A stretch of DNA of 64,000 nt, from the NCBI GenBank assembly GCA_027627225.1, contig CM051027.1, positions 86,553,951-86,617,950 on the forward strand, given 5' to 3'. The notes beneath the pieces were generated by a model that worked only from the letters and a program-made list of their open reading frames with translations, ran no database searches and was not told the origin of the DNA. Origin of the DNA: Congeria kusceri. Its lineage: Eukaryota > Mollusca > Bivalvia > Myida > Dreissenidae. Positions 45,621-56,500 of this stretch are shown here, piece by piece (the first letter of the stretch is position 1; the number at the start of each line of letters is the position of its first letter). The position numbers and the translations under genes were made by a program.

Positions 45621-48600
45621 ACCACAAGCTATGTACTGCACAGCTGAGGACGAAAGTGTTACTACTGGAGTTGGCCTTGCCACATTGGTCTCGTCTCCTG
45701 TTCCACACAAGCCGTGCTCATTCCAGCCCACAGCATACAGCCTCCCTGTATCTACAAAAAGTTTAATTTCTTGTGTAAAAGTTTCAAAGAGTTTCCTGCT
45801 GCAAGAATTTCAGAGTATTCAAATCTGTGTTTCTGACGTGAAAATTAAGGTGTATGCAGTGTTATTATCTTTTACAAACAAGCCTTGATAAATCATAAAA
45901 TAGCAAAAAAGTAACTACTAATGCACTTGTTTCATCACAACAAGCCTAATAGGCCAAGATGCAAATTACTGAAAGAACTACAACAAATATTGTACCTGTA
46001 AGAAGCAGGTTATGTTCAGAGCCACACTCTAGTTGGGCAATCTTTTCACCAATATCGACGGTGCCGGGTACGTGGTCCATATTTGGTGACCTTGACCTGC
46101 CCAGCTGCCCATAGTCTCCCCGGCCCCAGCTGCACAAGGACCCGCTTTCTATTAAAACAAGTACGGGTACATTTTTAGCTCACCTGAGCACAACGTGCTC
46201 ATTGTGAGCTTTTGTGATCGCCTTTTATTTGTCGTCTGTCGTGCGTCGTCAACATTTACCTCGTTAACACTCTAGAGGCCACATTTATTGGCCAATCTTC
46301 CTGAAATTTGGTCAGAACATTTGACTTAATGATATCTCGGCTGAGTTCACATCTGGGTGATGTGGGGTCAACACTAGGTCAAATTGAAGAAAAAGCTTGT
46401 TTACACTCTAGAAGTCACATTTTTGGCCCAATCTTCATGAAACTTGGTCAGAACATTTGTCCCGATGACATCTCGGCCAAGCTCGAATCTGGGTCATGTG
46501 GGGTCAAAAACTAGGTCACTAGGTCAAATTGAAGAAAAAGCTTGTTAACACTAGAAGTCACATTTTTTGCCCAATCTATATGAAAGTTGGTCAGAACATT
46601 TGTCTTAATGATATCTCGGCCCAGTTCAGAACATTTGTTCTGATGATATCTTTGCCGAGTTCGAAAATGGTTCCGTTTTATCCGTTGAAAAAAATGGCCG
46701 CCAGGGGGTAGTTTTCAAGAAAAAGCATGTTTTCACTCCAGAAGTCACATTTTTTGCCCAATCAACATGAAACTTGCGCAGAATCTTAGTTCTTATGATA
46801 TCTCGGCCGAGTTCGAAAATGGCGGGGCAGTTTCCCTTATATGGCTATTGAAAAAGCTTGTGAACAGGTTAGTACTCACATTTTTTGCCAAATCAACATG
46901 AAACTTGCTTAGAACCTTTGTTCTTATGATATGTTGGCTGAGTTTGATAATGGTTCCACTCTGCTGAAAAACGTGGCCATCATGGGGCGGGGAAGTTTTC
47001 CTCATATGGGTATAATGAAAACTTCAAAAAGCTTGTGAACACCCTAAAGGCCACATTTATAGCCAAATCTTCATGAAACTTGCCCAGATCCTTTGTTCCA
47101 ATGATATCTCTGTGGAGTTTGAAAATGGCTTGTGTGGTCAAAAACTAGGTCAAATGAAAAAATAAATGGGAAAATTCTAGTTTTGCTTAATCTTGAAAAT
47201 TGCTCAGAACATTTGTTTCAATAATATCTTGGGAAAAGTTTGAAACTGGGTCATGTGGGGTAAAAAAACTAGGTCGCCAAGGCAAATTGAACAAAAAGCT
47301 TTAAAACATTCTTGACACCACATTTATATGCCAATCATCACAAAACTTGCTCAGAACAGTTTAGTTCCTTAGCCTCTCAGGTGAACGACCTGGACCTTTT
47401 TGGCCATCTTGTTCTACAGTCCTGTTTACCAACAAATAACATATACTACTGACACATGATTGAAAGTTTTAATACATTACAAGGTAATGATATCATACAA
47501 TGACTTAGTCATTTTTTATATCATCAACTGAAAGCCAGAAGGGGCTATAAGCCTTCTTTGCACATTATGCTAAAGGCCACTTCTGGCTTTTGAGGGGCGA
47601 TCACAGTTGTGTATTGGATATTGTGTAATGGAATCTGCCTTGCGATTGGGAGGTCCTGAGTTTGATCCCTGCAGGGAGCGTTCAAATGATCTTTCTCAAG
47701 ACACCCAGTACTGGTTCTACCCAGGAAACAGACTCAAGAGTGTCTCAATAAGCCTTATGCTTTTGACACATTTGAGCTCAAATAAATAGGTTTAAACTAA
47801 ATTAAGGGGCGATATTTCACAAACACAATTCATTCACTTCTCACCAAAAACTATTACCTTGCATTCAAAACCTTCAAAAAAGTTTATTTTGTTTTCTCTA
47901 TATACTGTATAATTTTATTTAGTACCTTAACAGTACCTACATATTCAAAGTGATCTTTAAAAAAAATCAACATGACAGATTCTTAAATCCTAAAACTGCC
48001 CACCTGTCTGAGCTAGTAGGTGGGTCCATCCTGACCTAATGACCTTCACCTTTGCCCCTCCAAGCAGGCCCTGGTCTATCACTGTGGGAACACTGACTTG
48101 CTTGGTGATCTTGGGGTCAACAGCCCCTTGCCCATGCTTGTTACATCCCCAGAATACCACACTACCCTCATCTGAAAATGAAATGTTTAGTTAATGTTTT
48201 TTTTGTCAATTATCAAGAAAATAATATGCCATGATACATGCAATACACTGATAATAGGCTATAGAGTGTGCACTCGGTGTCCTGATTGAAACAATTATTT
48301 TCGAATATCGCTATGGACCAAGATCGATGGGATACTAATTTGTTAGTCCTATGCTGCAAACACATTTTGATGATATCTATGAATAAATTGGTTTACTAAA
48401 ATTGAAGCTTATTACTTCCCAGCTTAACATGTATGACTACCAGTAGACTTAAATATATGAGGCCTGAAAGAACAACACAAACATTTAACCTGACCATGTT
48501 ACCTGTAAGAGCAGCTGTGTGGTAGGATCCTGCTACAATCTGCGTACAGCTGCAGTTGTGGGAACTGATTTCCACTGGAAAAATGTTGTAAACATTCATG

Positions 48601-51408
48601 TTTGTGTTTTAAATGTATCAAATAAAATATTGCAGATTTCTAATCTTGACATAATCTTAAAAGAATATGTTTTTTCGCTTTAGAAAGAAAATTCTTTTTA
48701 AAACTTACAAATGCATCCCCCCCCCCAAAAAAAAAAACCCACAATACCTTTTCTTGGGACCTCACAGCACATGCATCCCAACCAGACCCCCACCTCGCGT
48801 AACACAAACTATTAAATACCTTTTCTAGGGAGCTCACAGTTCAGTGGCAGCTTGCCTTTCTCTTGTTGCCCACACTGTCCTTTCTTTGCATGACCCCAGC
48901 AATACACCTCTCCATTTGCTGAAATACACAGTCTGTATGACAATTATTTTGTTAAATTTCTATTCACATTTTTCATTGTTTAACACTGAATAAGGTACAT
49001 TTAAGTACAATTATTTGCTTTTCAATAGTTCCATTTATACTGAAAATACTTGTTATTGGTGATAAGGTTTTAATGCTATATTGTTAAATATCGCATCAAA
49101 TTTTAATCTAGATAAAAATATAATTGTCATTAAACTGCTTCAATAAAACAAGCTTCCAATTTCTTAAAACTTTTTAAAGGCTGACTACCGGTAAGCTAAT
49201 GCCAAAAATGTTTTTCTTATAAATTTAATGAATTCTTCTCCATATTATTTTCAAGAAACTTATTTCATTTCACATTAAAGTAACAGAAGTGTTAGTTTAA
49301 TGATCTGTAAAAGCTTTGAGCAACTGGCCAGCCATTGATCTGTGTCTATCGTTTCTGGCCAGCCATTGATCTGTGTCTATGGTTTCTGGCCAGCCATTAA
49401 TCTGTGTCTACAGTTTCTGGCCAGCCATTAATCTGTGTCTATGGTTTCTGGCCAGCCATTAATCTGTGTCTGTGGTTTCTAAGTAGATGTTTACCAAGGA
49501 GCGCCACCGAGTGCCTCAGTCCAGCTGCCACCTGAACCACTGGCACCACCGAGTGCCTCAGTCCAGCTGCCACCTGAACCACTGGCGCCACCGAGTGCCT
49601 CAGTCCAGCTGCCACCTCAACCACTGGCGCCACCGAGTGCCTCAGTCCTGCTGCCACCTGAACCACTGGGCCCGAGATGTCCACGCGTGTCTGAAAATAC
49701 AGGTCACTATACAGGCACACTGTTGCTCATCACCTCCCACGACGCGCCACATATAATTCTTTAAAATATCGAAATAAAATGTCACATGTTTTGAGTCACA
49801 CATTTTGACAGAATCCCAATGTCTGCCATACACAGGAATATGATTGCAGTCATTTATAAGTTTAATTGTGGCGCCTCGTGAGAAAACCGGTCTTAATGCA
49901 TGTGCATAAAGTGTCGTTCCGGATTAGCATGTGCAGTCTGCACAGGCTAATCCGGGATGGCACTTTCCGCCTACAGTGTATTTATGTTTAGAAGAGACTT
50001 CCATGAAACAGAAAATGCCACAAAAGCGGAAAGTGCCATCCTGGATTAGCCTGTGTGGACTGCACAGGCTAATCCGGGACGACACTACGCACATGCATTA
50101 AGACCGGTTTTCTCACGACGCGCCACAATTTGTCCAATACATTAACGGTTTCAATTACATGTGCTTATACGCCATAATGAAACATCCTACCAACTAAATC
50201 TTTTATGTTAACTACACCAATACAAAATTAATGTCATTATAATATAACAGAAAAAGTATCAACACACATAACAGAGACAACACCTGCTTGCTCAACAAGA
50301 CAGCTTACTGGCAATGGTGTGATCCCTTGAAGTGTGGGATCTCCCAGTTGACCGAAGGCATTGGACCCCCAAGCATACAGTGAACCTGCGTCTGAAACAC
50401 AAACTGAGATTGCACATACCTGTATACCGGTATGTGAATTTAAAATAACATATAGTAGTCAAGTGCTTAGTGGGTTTTAATTAATGGATTATTACCTCTT
50501 GTCAACATGAGGGTTGGGCAAGTTTGCTTAATTTCAGATTACATTTTCTTGGTGGCAGTGTGAGTAGTGAAATAACAAAATCTAGTTCCAACAGACTGTG
50601 CTTAACTATGTTTTGAACAATAGACATGATCTCGTCAAATGGAAAATAGAGAACATTGTTGTATCGTCTGTTTCTTATACCTGTTACTGCCAAGCTGAAA
50701 TCCCAACCACTGGCTATGAAAGCAACCCTCTCCTTGAATTGTGGGAGCAAAGTAAATGTTGGCAAGTTCTGAAGATCACCGGTGCCAAGTTGACCTTTGC
50801 TGTTACAACCACATACATACACTTTGCCATCTTCTGTGAAGAGAAATTTAGATTATTATTTTATGATTGAGACATTGAGTTTTATGGTTTTAACCTGTAT
50901 AGTGCATATCTGGTGTTATTGGCAGATATATTAAAGGAAGTTCATAGATCTGAGTTTTATGGTTTTAACCTGTACAGTGCATATCTGGTGTTTTTGGCAG
51001 ATATATTAAAGGAAGGTCATAGATCAGTCCTAGGTACATATGCAAATATAAATATATTAAAGAATAAAAAATATATTGAGCTACAATGTAAAAAGATCTG
51101 TGATATATAGGTAACTAACCAGTTTACTGCATATTAATAAACCTTTTAAGACATCTCATATAAAAAGCATTGCCATTTTGACCATTTCATTTACTACGAC
51201 ATACTTCGTTCTGAGCAATAGTTACACACAATAACCACATTATCTTTGTGAACTACAGACGAGTAGATCTATAGCAACCTGTAAGTAGAAGTGTATGACC
51301 TCCGCCGCACGATACGCATGACAGGCTGTCAGGAACACGCCGGATGATTGTGGGTACCAGCCGGTCCTCGCAGTCACCTTGGGCTAGTTGCCCATAGGAA
51401 TTGGCACC
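45582..51408 (-). CDS. SERGEF: SERGEF (DelGEF)-like RCC1-repeat protein
   Basis: Nine exons in transcript order: 51408-51279, 50833-50681, 50391-50309, 49690-49495, 48918-48820, 48574-48503, 48171-48004, 46148-45996, 45751-45582 (TGA at 45582-45584). All borders are AG/GT and phases match, giving 407 residues from GANSYGQL onward. The pattern of GxNxxGQLG and GxxHxxxLT motifs is a seven-bladed RCC1 propeller. Motifs GANSYGQL, VCGCNSKGQLG, SGWDF, VAAGLRHSVA, SGWTHLLAQT, SWGRGDYGQLGR, CGSEHNLLL and VGWNEHGLCG follow vertebrate SERGEF in order. SERGEF is reported as an RCC1-like protein linked to the exocyst and secretion. The first exon (start codon to the Trp before GANSYG) was not located. 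It is tail-to-tail with the E3 gene and head-to-head with NFYA. Oddities: the repeated exon 49495-49690 and a tandem acceptor at exon 2. Confidence 0.9.
46172..47413 (+). repeat. Family B-type tandem-repeat element in a SERGEF intron
   Basis: Starts TTTTTAGCTCACCTGAGCAC with the hairpin GAGCAC-AAC-GTGCTC. Core units of 130-150 bp contain CACATTTTTTGCCCAATC, ATGAAACTTG-TCAGAACATT, ATGATATCTCGGC and AACTAGGTCACTAGGTCA. It ends TCAGGTGAACGACCTGGACC, GGCCATCTTGTT. It begins 24 bp upstream of exon 46148-45996, near that exon's acceptor, and is antisense to SERGEF. Confidence 0.8.
47604..47752 (+). repeat. tRNA-derived SINE
   Basis: tRNA-like head with A-box-like TTGTGTAATGG and B-box GAGTTTGATCCC, then GTACTGGTTCTACCCAGGAA and GAGTGTCTCAATAAGCC. 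Same family as the antisense copy at 12799-12912. Confidence 0.7.
49326..49480 (+). repeat. 31-bp minisatellite, 5 copies, in SERGEF intron
   Basis: Units GGCCAGCCATTGATCTGTGT, CTATGGTTTCT at a 31-bp period. It ends about 15 bp from the SERGEF exon that carries the 42-bp repeat. Confidence 0.9.
49495..49690 (-). CDS. SERGEF: SERGEF exon with four-fold in-frame RCC1-motif repeat
   Basis: Acceptor TATTTTCAG, then ACACGCGTG at 49690; donor CTTG|GTAAAC at 49495. The exon reads TRVDISGPVVQ, then VAAGLRHSVA four times joined by PVV(Q/E) linkers, then LL. The period is 42 bp (14 codons) and copies are nearly identical (Q to E, A to V, one synonymous GCA/GCT). Family members have this strand motif once per blade, so three extra copies (42 residues) would interrupt one blade. 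The frame is kept throughout. Confidence 0.85.
49864..50130 (+). mobile_element. Complete palindromic MITE in a SERGEF intron
   Basis: About 263-267 bp. Ends AATTGTGGCGCCTCGTGAG and CTCACGACGCGCCACAATT are near-perfect inverted repeats that extend about 100 bp inward. Each arm holds its own near-palindrome (GGATTAGC, TGCACAGGCTAATCC). The unpaired centre has TTTAGAAGAGACTTCC. Copies are also at 18089, 42050 and, as a fragment, 9702. Confidence 0.9.
50876..51025 (+). repeat. 75-bp tandem duplication in SERGEF intron 1
   Basis: Two copies (starting 50876 and 50951) of TGAGTTTTATGGTTTTAACC ... TTAAAGGAAG-TCATAGATC, differing at only a few positions; recent. Confidence 0.9.
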
Positions 51409-53556
51409 CTGTAAACGTATACAGTTATTATTAAAATGTAAGTAATTTATGTGAATTGTGATATAAAGACATTTTATTTACAATTTAAACATTATATATA
51501 ATCAAAGTTTGTATAGAAATTGTTGTACTTGTTGTGTATTTGTTAAATAAGTATTATATAGTAATGCAATGTTAATATTAATTCGGAAACATTGTTTGCC
51601 GACGGCAATAAATTGGCAAAAAGCAAAGACGTTACAACACTTCTGTTTTGTTTTGATTCTATAAATAGAACGTAACCGATTCATCGATTTCCCAGCAAAT
51701 TACCCTCCGCGACAGTGGCTTGCACGCCGACCAATCATAACACGGCAGACTACGCATTCCTATGTTGTAAATTTACTCAGTCAACATGCCCAGACGCAAA
51801 AATCAGCTCGACAATCTTTGCCAGTGTTCACGAAAAAAACGCCTTCTTTATCGTAAGTGTTAGCATAACGCTTGATCAAAACGTATTATGACAGCCTTAC
51901 CCATGACCAGACATTCATTGTTTGCCGGTCTACAATCGATTGTCCAGCCCACTTCTGCTGTCGTTCAACACACGCTCATGTACACATTTTCGTGTCATTT
52001 GATAGGAAATTAACGCCATCACGTGATCCAACCCCTCCATTATTGATTGGTCTGCCCATCAACCAAACGGAAAAAGCGCCGATACGTTCTCCTCCCTTTG
52101 AAATGCCGTATGATGAAAAGGCTCGAAATAAACGAGCACACGTATATAAATATTATAAACATAAATTTAGTTTAATATTTCATGAAAATTCAGTATAATT
52201 TCTTAACAATTAAAGAGGTGTTTTTTTAAGTATTACGTTATTGTCTTTCAAACACGTGGGAGGGCACTAAATTTCTGATTAGCACCAATGGCGATAGCTA
52301 GTGTACTACATTTGGACATGATTCGCCGTTAGATTTATGCAGCCAATCAAACAAAATCGAGTTTGTTTTTGAGTATGTATGTCCCTTGTTCAACTGATTA
52401 TTGTATTTCGTTTAATGTTCCACGATTAAAACGTTTCCTCGAGAAGTTTCGTGTTTTTTGCCGCTATGTTAATCCTGAACCAATGGAGGCTACGAATGCG
52501 TTTTAACTGCTTTTGTGTGTTTACCGTATTTTTTGTATTTTTTTTCTCGCTTTAAACATATATTCTATAATGCTATATAATTCAAATTTACTATCAGTAT
52601 CTTGTCTGATTAATGATTTTATCTTAAGTATAATTTAATTACTGTCTTTGCCAAGGCAATTGAGAGTTAGAGAATGTGTGTATTAATAGGCCTACAGTAC
52701 TGGTATAATATGTACTTTTGCTATTCATATAATGTAATATGATATAAAACAATATTCCTAGTATGTGTAAGATGGTTTAAATTAAACATTTTTCGGACAT
52801 AAACATAAAAGCCTAGATGACTTCAATATTCAAAGTTAAAAAAACAACAACAAATATACATTTTGTGAACAATTAAAACTGATGATTAAAAAAAACAAAA
52901 CACTAATCTCAGTAAAATGTGTCACCCGATATGTGTAAAGTTCTCAGAAACTAAATCTTTCTTGTAATGTATCAGTCTGTTTCACACTAATGGTTCACCA
53001 ATTTAATTGTTTGTGAAAAATTAAATTGTTCCAGTTATAAATTAGAATTAACAGTCCTCAACTAAAACGTTAATTCTTGATTTTGACTGCATTTCCAAAT
53101 TATTTAAAAATTGAGTTTGGTAGTATTTCCCTGGAATTCTTTACAAAAACAACACTGATAGTACATTGTATGGGACATATTTATCATAACACTAAAAAGC
53201 ATGGATACAGAGGAAGTTTCTGCTTTAGAAGCATTTTTTGGTACACTGTTATGTTGTTATTTTGCAGTTATTATTTTACCTTTTAGGGTTGGGCCCTTTG
53301 TCCTCATTTTGGGGAAAAATAGTGTTATTTTTGGCGTTTTGTGGGAAAATTTTCATAGCAGGGGAATGGAAAATCCTGGGGTAAGATCGCTTTTAGGGGG
53401 AAATTGCATGATTTGAAAGAATTTTTCTGAGGGTATGATGCCTTATAACAGCCCCTACTATAGAAGGAAAAAAAGGCCTGTTTTACTGTTTTCTTATTTT
53501 TATCAGATTGCTTCATTCATACTTCAGCACCAACTGATATTGATTTTGACTCTTAG
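51409..53556. promoter_or_regulatory. Head-to-head SERGEF/NFYA promoter interval with CCAAT boxes
   Basis: No supported coding exon here; the missing first SERGEF exon and the NFYA 5' UTR exon probably lie inside. CCAAT boxes: CCAAT at 51731-51735 (GACCAATCA), ATTGG at 52046-52050 (reverse AGACCAATCA), CCAAT at 52285-52289, 52343-52347 (AGCCAATCA) and 52480-52484 (AACCAATGG). Several match the extended NF-Y consensus. No TATA box stands out. Transcription start sites are not visible. Confidence 0.5.
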
Positions 53557-53568
53557 GTCACTTAATAC

Positions 53569-56500
53569 ATGGAGCAGTTTCAAACTCAGCAAGGGCCAGT
53601 AACTCTGGACACGAGTGTTCAGCAGGCATTTCAACAGGTGGGCCAGCCACTGATGGTTCAGGGCATGCCAGGCCTTCAGTTTATCCAGACAGGACAGTTT
53701 GCCAGTCAGCAGCCTCAGGTATACATGTAGCCCGATGACCCAGGGCTCACCCTTCTAGTTGCCAGATTAACCATTCGAGACAAATCTGAGCATTTGGCTG
53801 AAAAATTCTATTTTGCTACACCTTTTTCTTCACAAAAGCCTATTAAATATACAAAAATAAGTATGAGCATGATTTCAATATAGCAATGTAAATTTGGCCA
53901 AAGACAATTTGAAGCCAGGAGGAGCCCTGCGGTCTTAGTTTCATAGTTTCAGTTCATAGACTGTATAAAAACCCTGAATAAATGTTTAATAGCATGGTGT
54001 TGATAAAGCAGCTTATTTGAACCAGTATATATTGTCCGGTTTCATTAGACAATGACAACACAGGTGAACAATTATTGGCTATTGTTATTCTTTTTGGCTT
54101 AAACTTTTTATTCGTAAAACCCCTCAAAGTACTCAAAATTAGTATGATTGAAATGTAGTGTAAGGTAAAACTGGCAATAGAAAATGTGTAACCACTGTAT
54201 TTAAGGTGTGATTGTAATACTGTCATATAAGAACAAGAATTGTAAGTGTTTTTTATGGATCATCAACTTATTATTAGACAACTTGCTCTGTTACCTGGCT
54301 TTGAAATTGAATTAAGCTAATTTGATGTAATGCATTCGCAAATTGTTATATCAATACTATTGACCTAATCTTGATTATTAAGTTGAAACAATTGTAACAT
54401 TACTCAATTTATTGCAATGACAAAGAAGGTTATTGATTATTAATAGCCACAGCCTGAAGTCACTGTCATGCTGTAACTTAAATTAAAGTGTAAATCTGTT
54501 TTTAACAAATTACATCCTTGTAGATGCTCTTTACTACAGGAAATTATTTACAGTGTGTTAAATGGATTTTGATTGGCTGAGCAGAGTGGAATTCCCATGC
54601 TATTTTTAGATTGTGGGACAAATCTGTAAAACTGATTTTAATATAAATACATGGGATGTAGGAACAGTATACATTTAAGGTAAAATTATTAATTTAATAA
54701 AATTTTTGTAAAATACAAAGGATTCTAATTGATTAAATATAACATTCATAAGCTATGGACACAGACAGAAAATATATGGAATATATGATAAGGAGATTTA
54801 AAATGAAACAAAATAAAGTAACTATATTTTCTGATCTATTTACATGTATAATTAATCTGTTTAGAGACTCAGTTAATAGATGATACTCAATTTACTATTA
54901 ACTTGTAACATAGCTGTAGTTTCACCATATATTATTTTCTAAAGCACGAGTTTATTGTTTAAACTTGTCATTGACATTGGACTGATGTGGGTGACACTGA
55001 TTAAAATTGTTGACTGAACTGCAATCAGAGAATAAAGAAGTGGTTTATTATGTTCTATCTAGATAATTAACACAATTTTACATGTATGATATCTAGTTGT
55101 TGATTGGTTGCAGGTATAAGTCTTGTTTGTTGTTATCGTAACATGTAAGCTATATATGTATATATTTGTTGCATCTGTATAATCATGTTCCAGTAATAAA
55201 AACATCAATAACAAAACAAAATTGTCTGGTAGTATTACAAATGAAAATGAGTTCATTTCTTATTGATATTAATACATTTAAAAGATGCGGCCAGCCGGTT
55301 GTAACTGTACCAACTCAAAACATTGGTCATGGTCATCCATGTATATATATGTGTATGTTACAGCTGCTGCAGCTGGGTGCTGGGCAGCAGATTGTACAGA
55401 CACCCACGGGCCAGCAGATCCTGGTACAGATGCCGCAGAATCACCAAACCATGAGTCTTCCCAACGGTCAGCAGGTGGGCACTTATCTCTCAGCAGAGTG
55501 TGCATTTAAACACTTCAAATAGTATTTGTGTCACATTGTTTAAAGGCATACTCCTAGCATAGAATTTTAGGATACAAAATGTATGCAGTGTGTGCTTAAA
55601 GCGATACAGTTTTACATTTTCCTTACTCATAAAACACTGGTTAAATTTATTGTTTTCTGAATTTCATGGACTAAAACCAAAACATCATCACAAAGTGTCC
55701 ATACATCTGATATATAGATAATATTTTGGCTATGAGAATGAAGCTGCCTCAATTGCGAGTTATTGACTTTGCCACCCCTATAGTTGCAGTTTCTGACCAC
55801 CCCAGTCTCCACCCCTGCATTCCAGACCTTCCAACCCCAACAGGTACCTCTGGTTTGCCATGGTAGCTGTGCATAATCAGTTACCTTGGTGACAGTCGGC
55901 TTGTTGTTGTCGTTCTGTGGTCAGTGCTTTTGTAGTCAGCTAGGCCAACCTTAAAAAATTGTTTGTTTGCCATTGCCTACCCAAGGTTGCTGATAACAGG
56001 TAGGTAGGTAGGCTTTTTTCTTTAAAAAGAAAAGTAAATATATGAATGATCCATTTAGCATCAAAATATTACATATAACACAGACATTGGTTTTAATAAT
56101 ATAATCATGTGTCTGTTGATATAATGAGAGCTTGCTAGCAATCATCTTTAATTAGACAATGAATGCTGACAAACTGCAAGTTGTTTTCACAAGTTTGATA
56201 AAACAAGATTAGAATTGCAATTGATTTTACCAATTATAACCAAGGGTTTAGTTAATTTATTAACCCAATGGAAAAGGACTGAAATGAAAGAAGAGTGAGT
56301 TTTTATTTAACCAAAATAAAAAATATAATATTCGGAATTAAAAAAAAGAAACTGGTTTGATTTATCAAAGAAAAAAAACTTTGGAATAGGGACCTTTTCG
56401 TCGGGTAGGTAGGCATGGCAAACAAAGTTAATTTTAATTTTGGCCCTACCTGTTGTGTTTCTGTGTTAAGTGTTCCTGTATCGTAGTTGTGACCTAGATA

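Noticed and set aside
50284..50391. Longer SERGEF exon using the donor at 50283
   Set aside because: It would leave the frame out of phase with the next exon, whereas the internal donor CCA|GTAAGC at 50309 gives a clean in-frame join.
51872..52198. 108-codon open frame between SERGEF and NFYA
   Set aside because: No recognisable motif or splice support, and it overlaps a promoter-like interval; probably chance.
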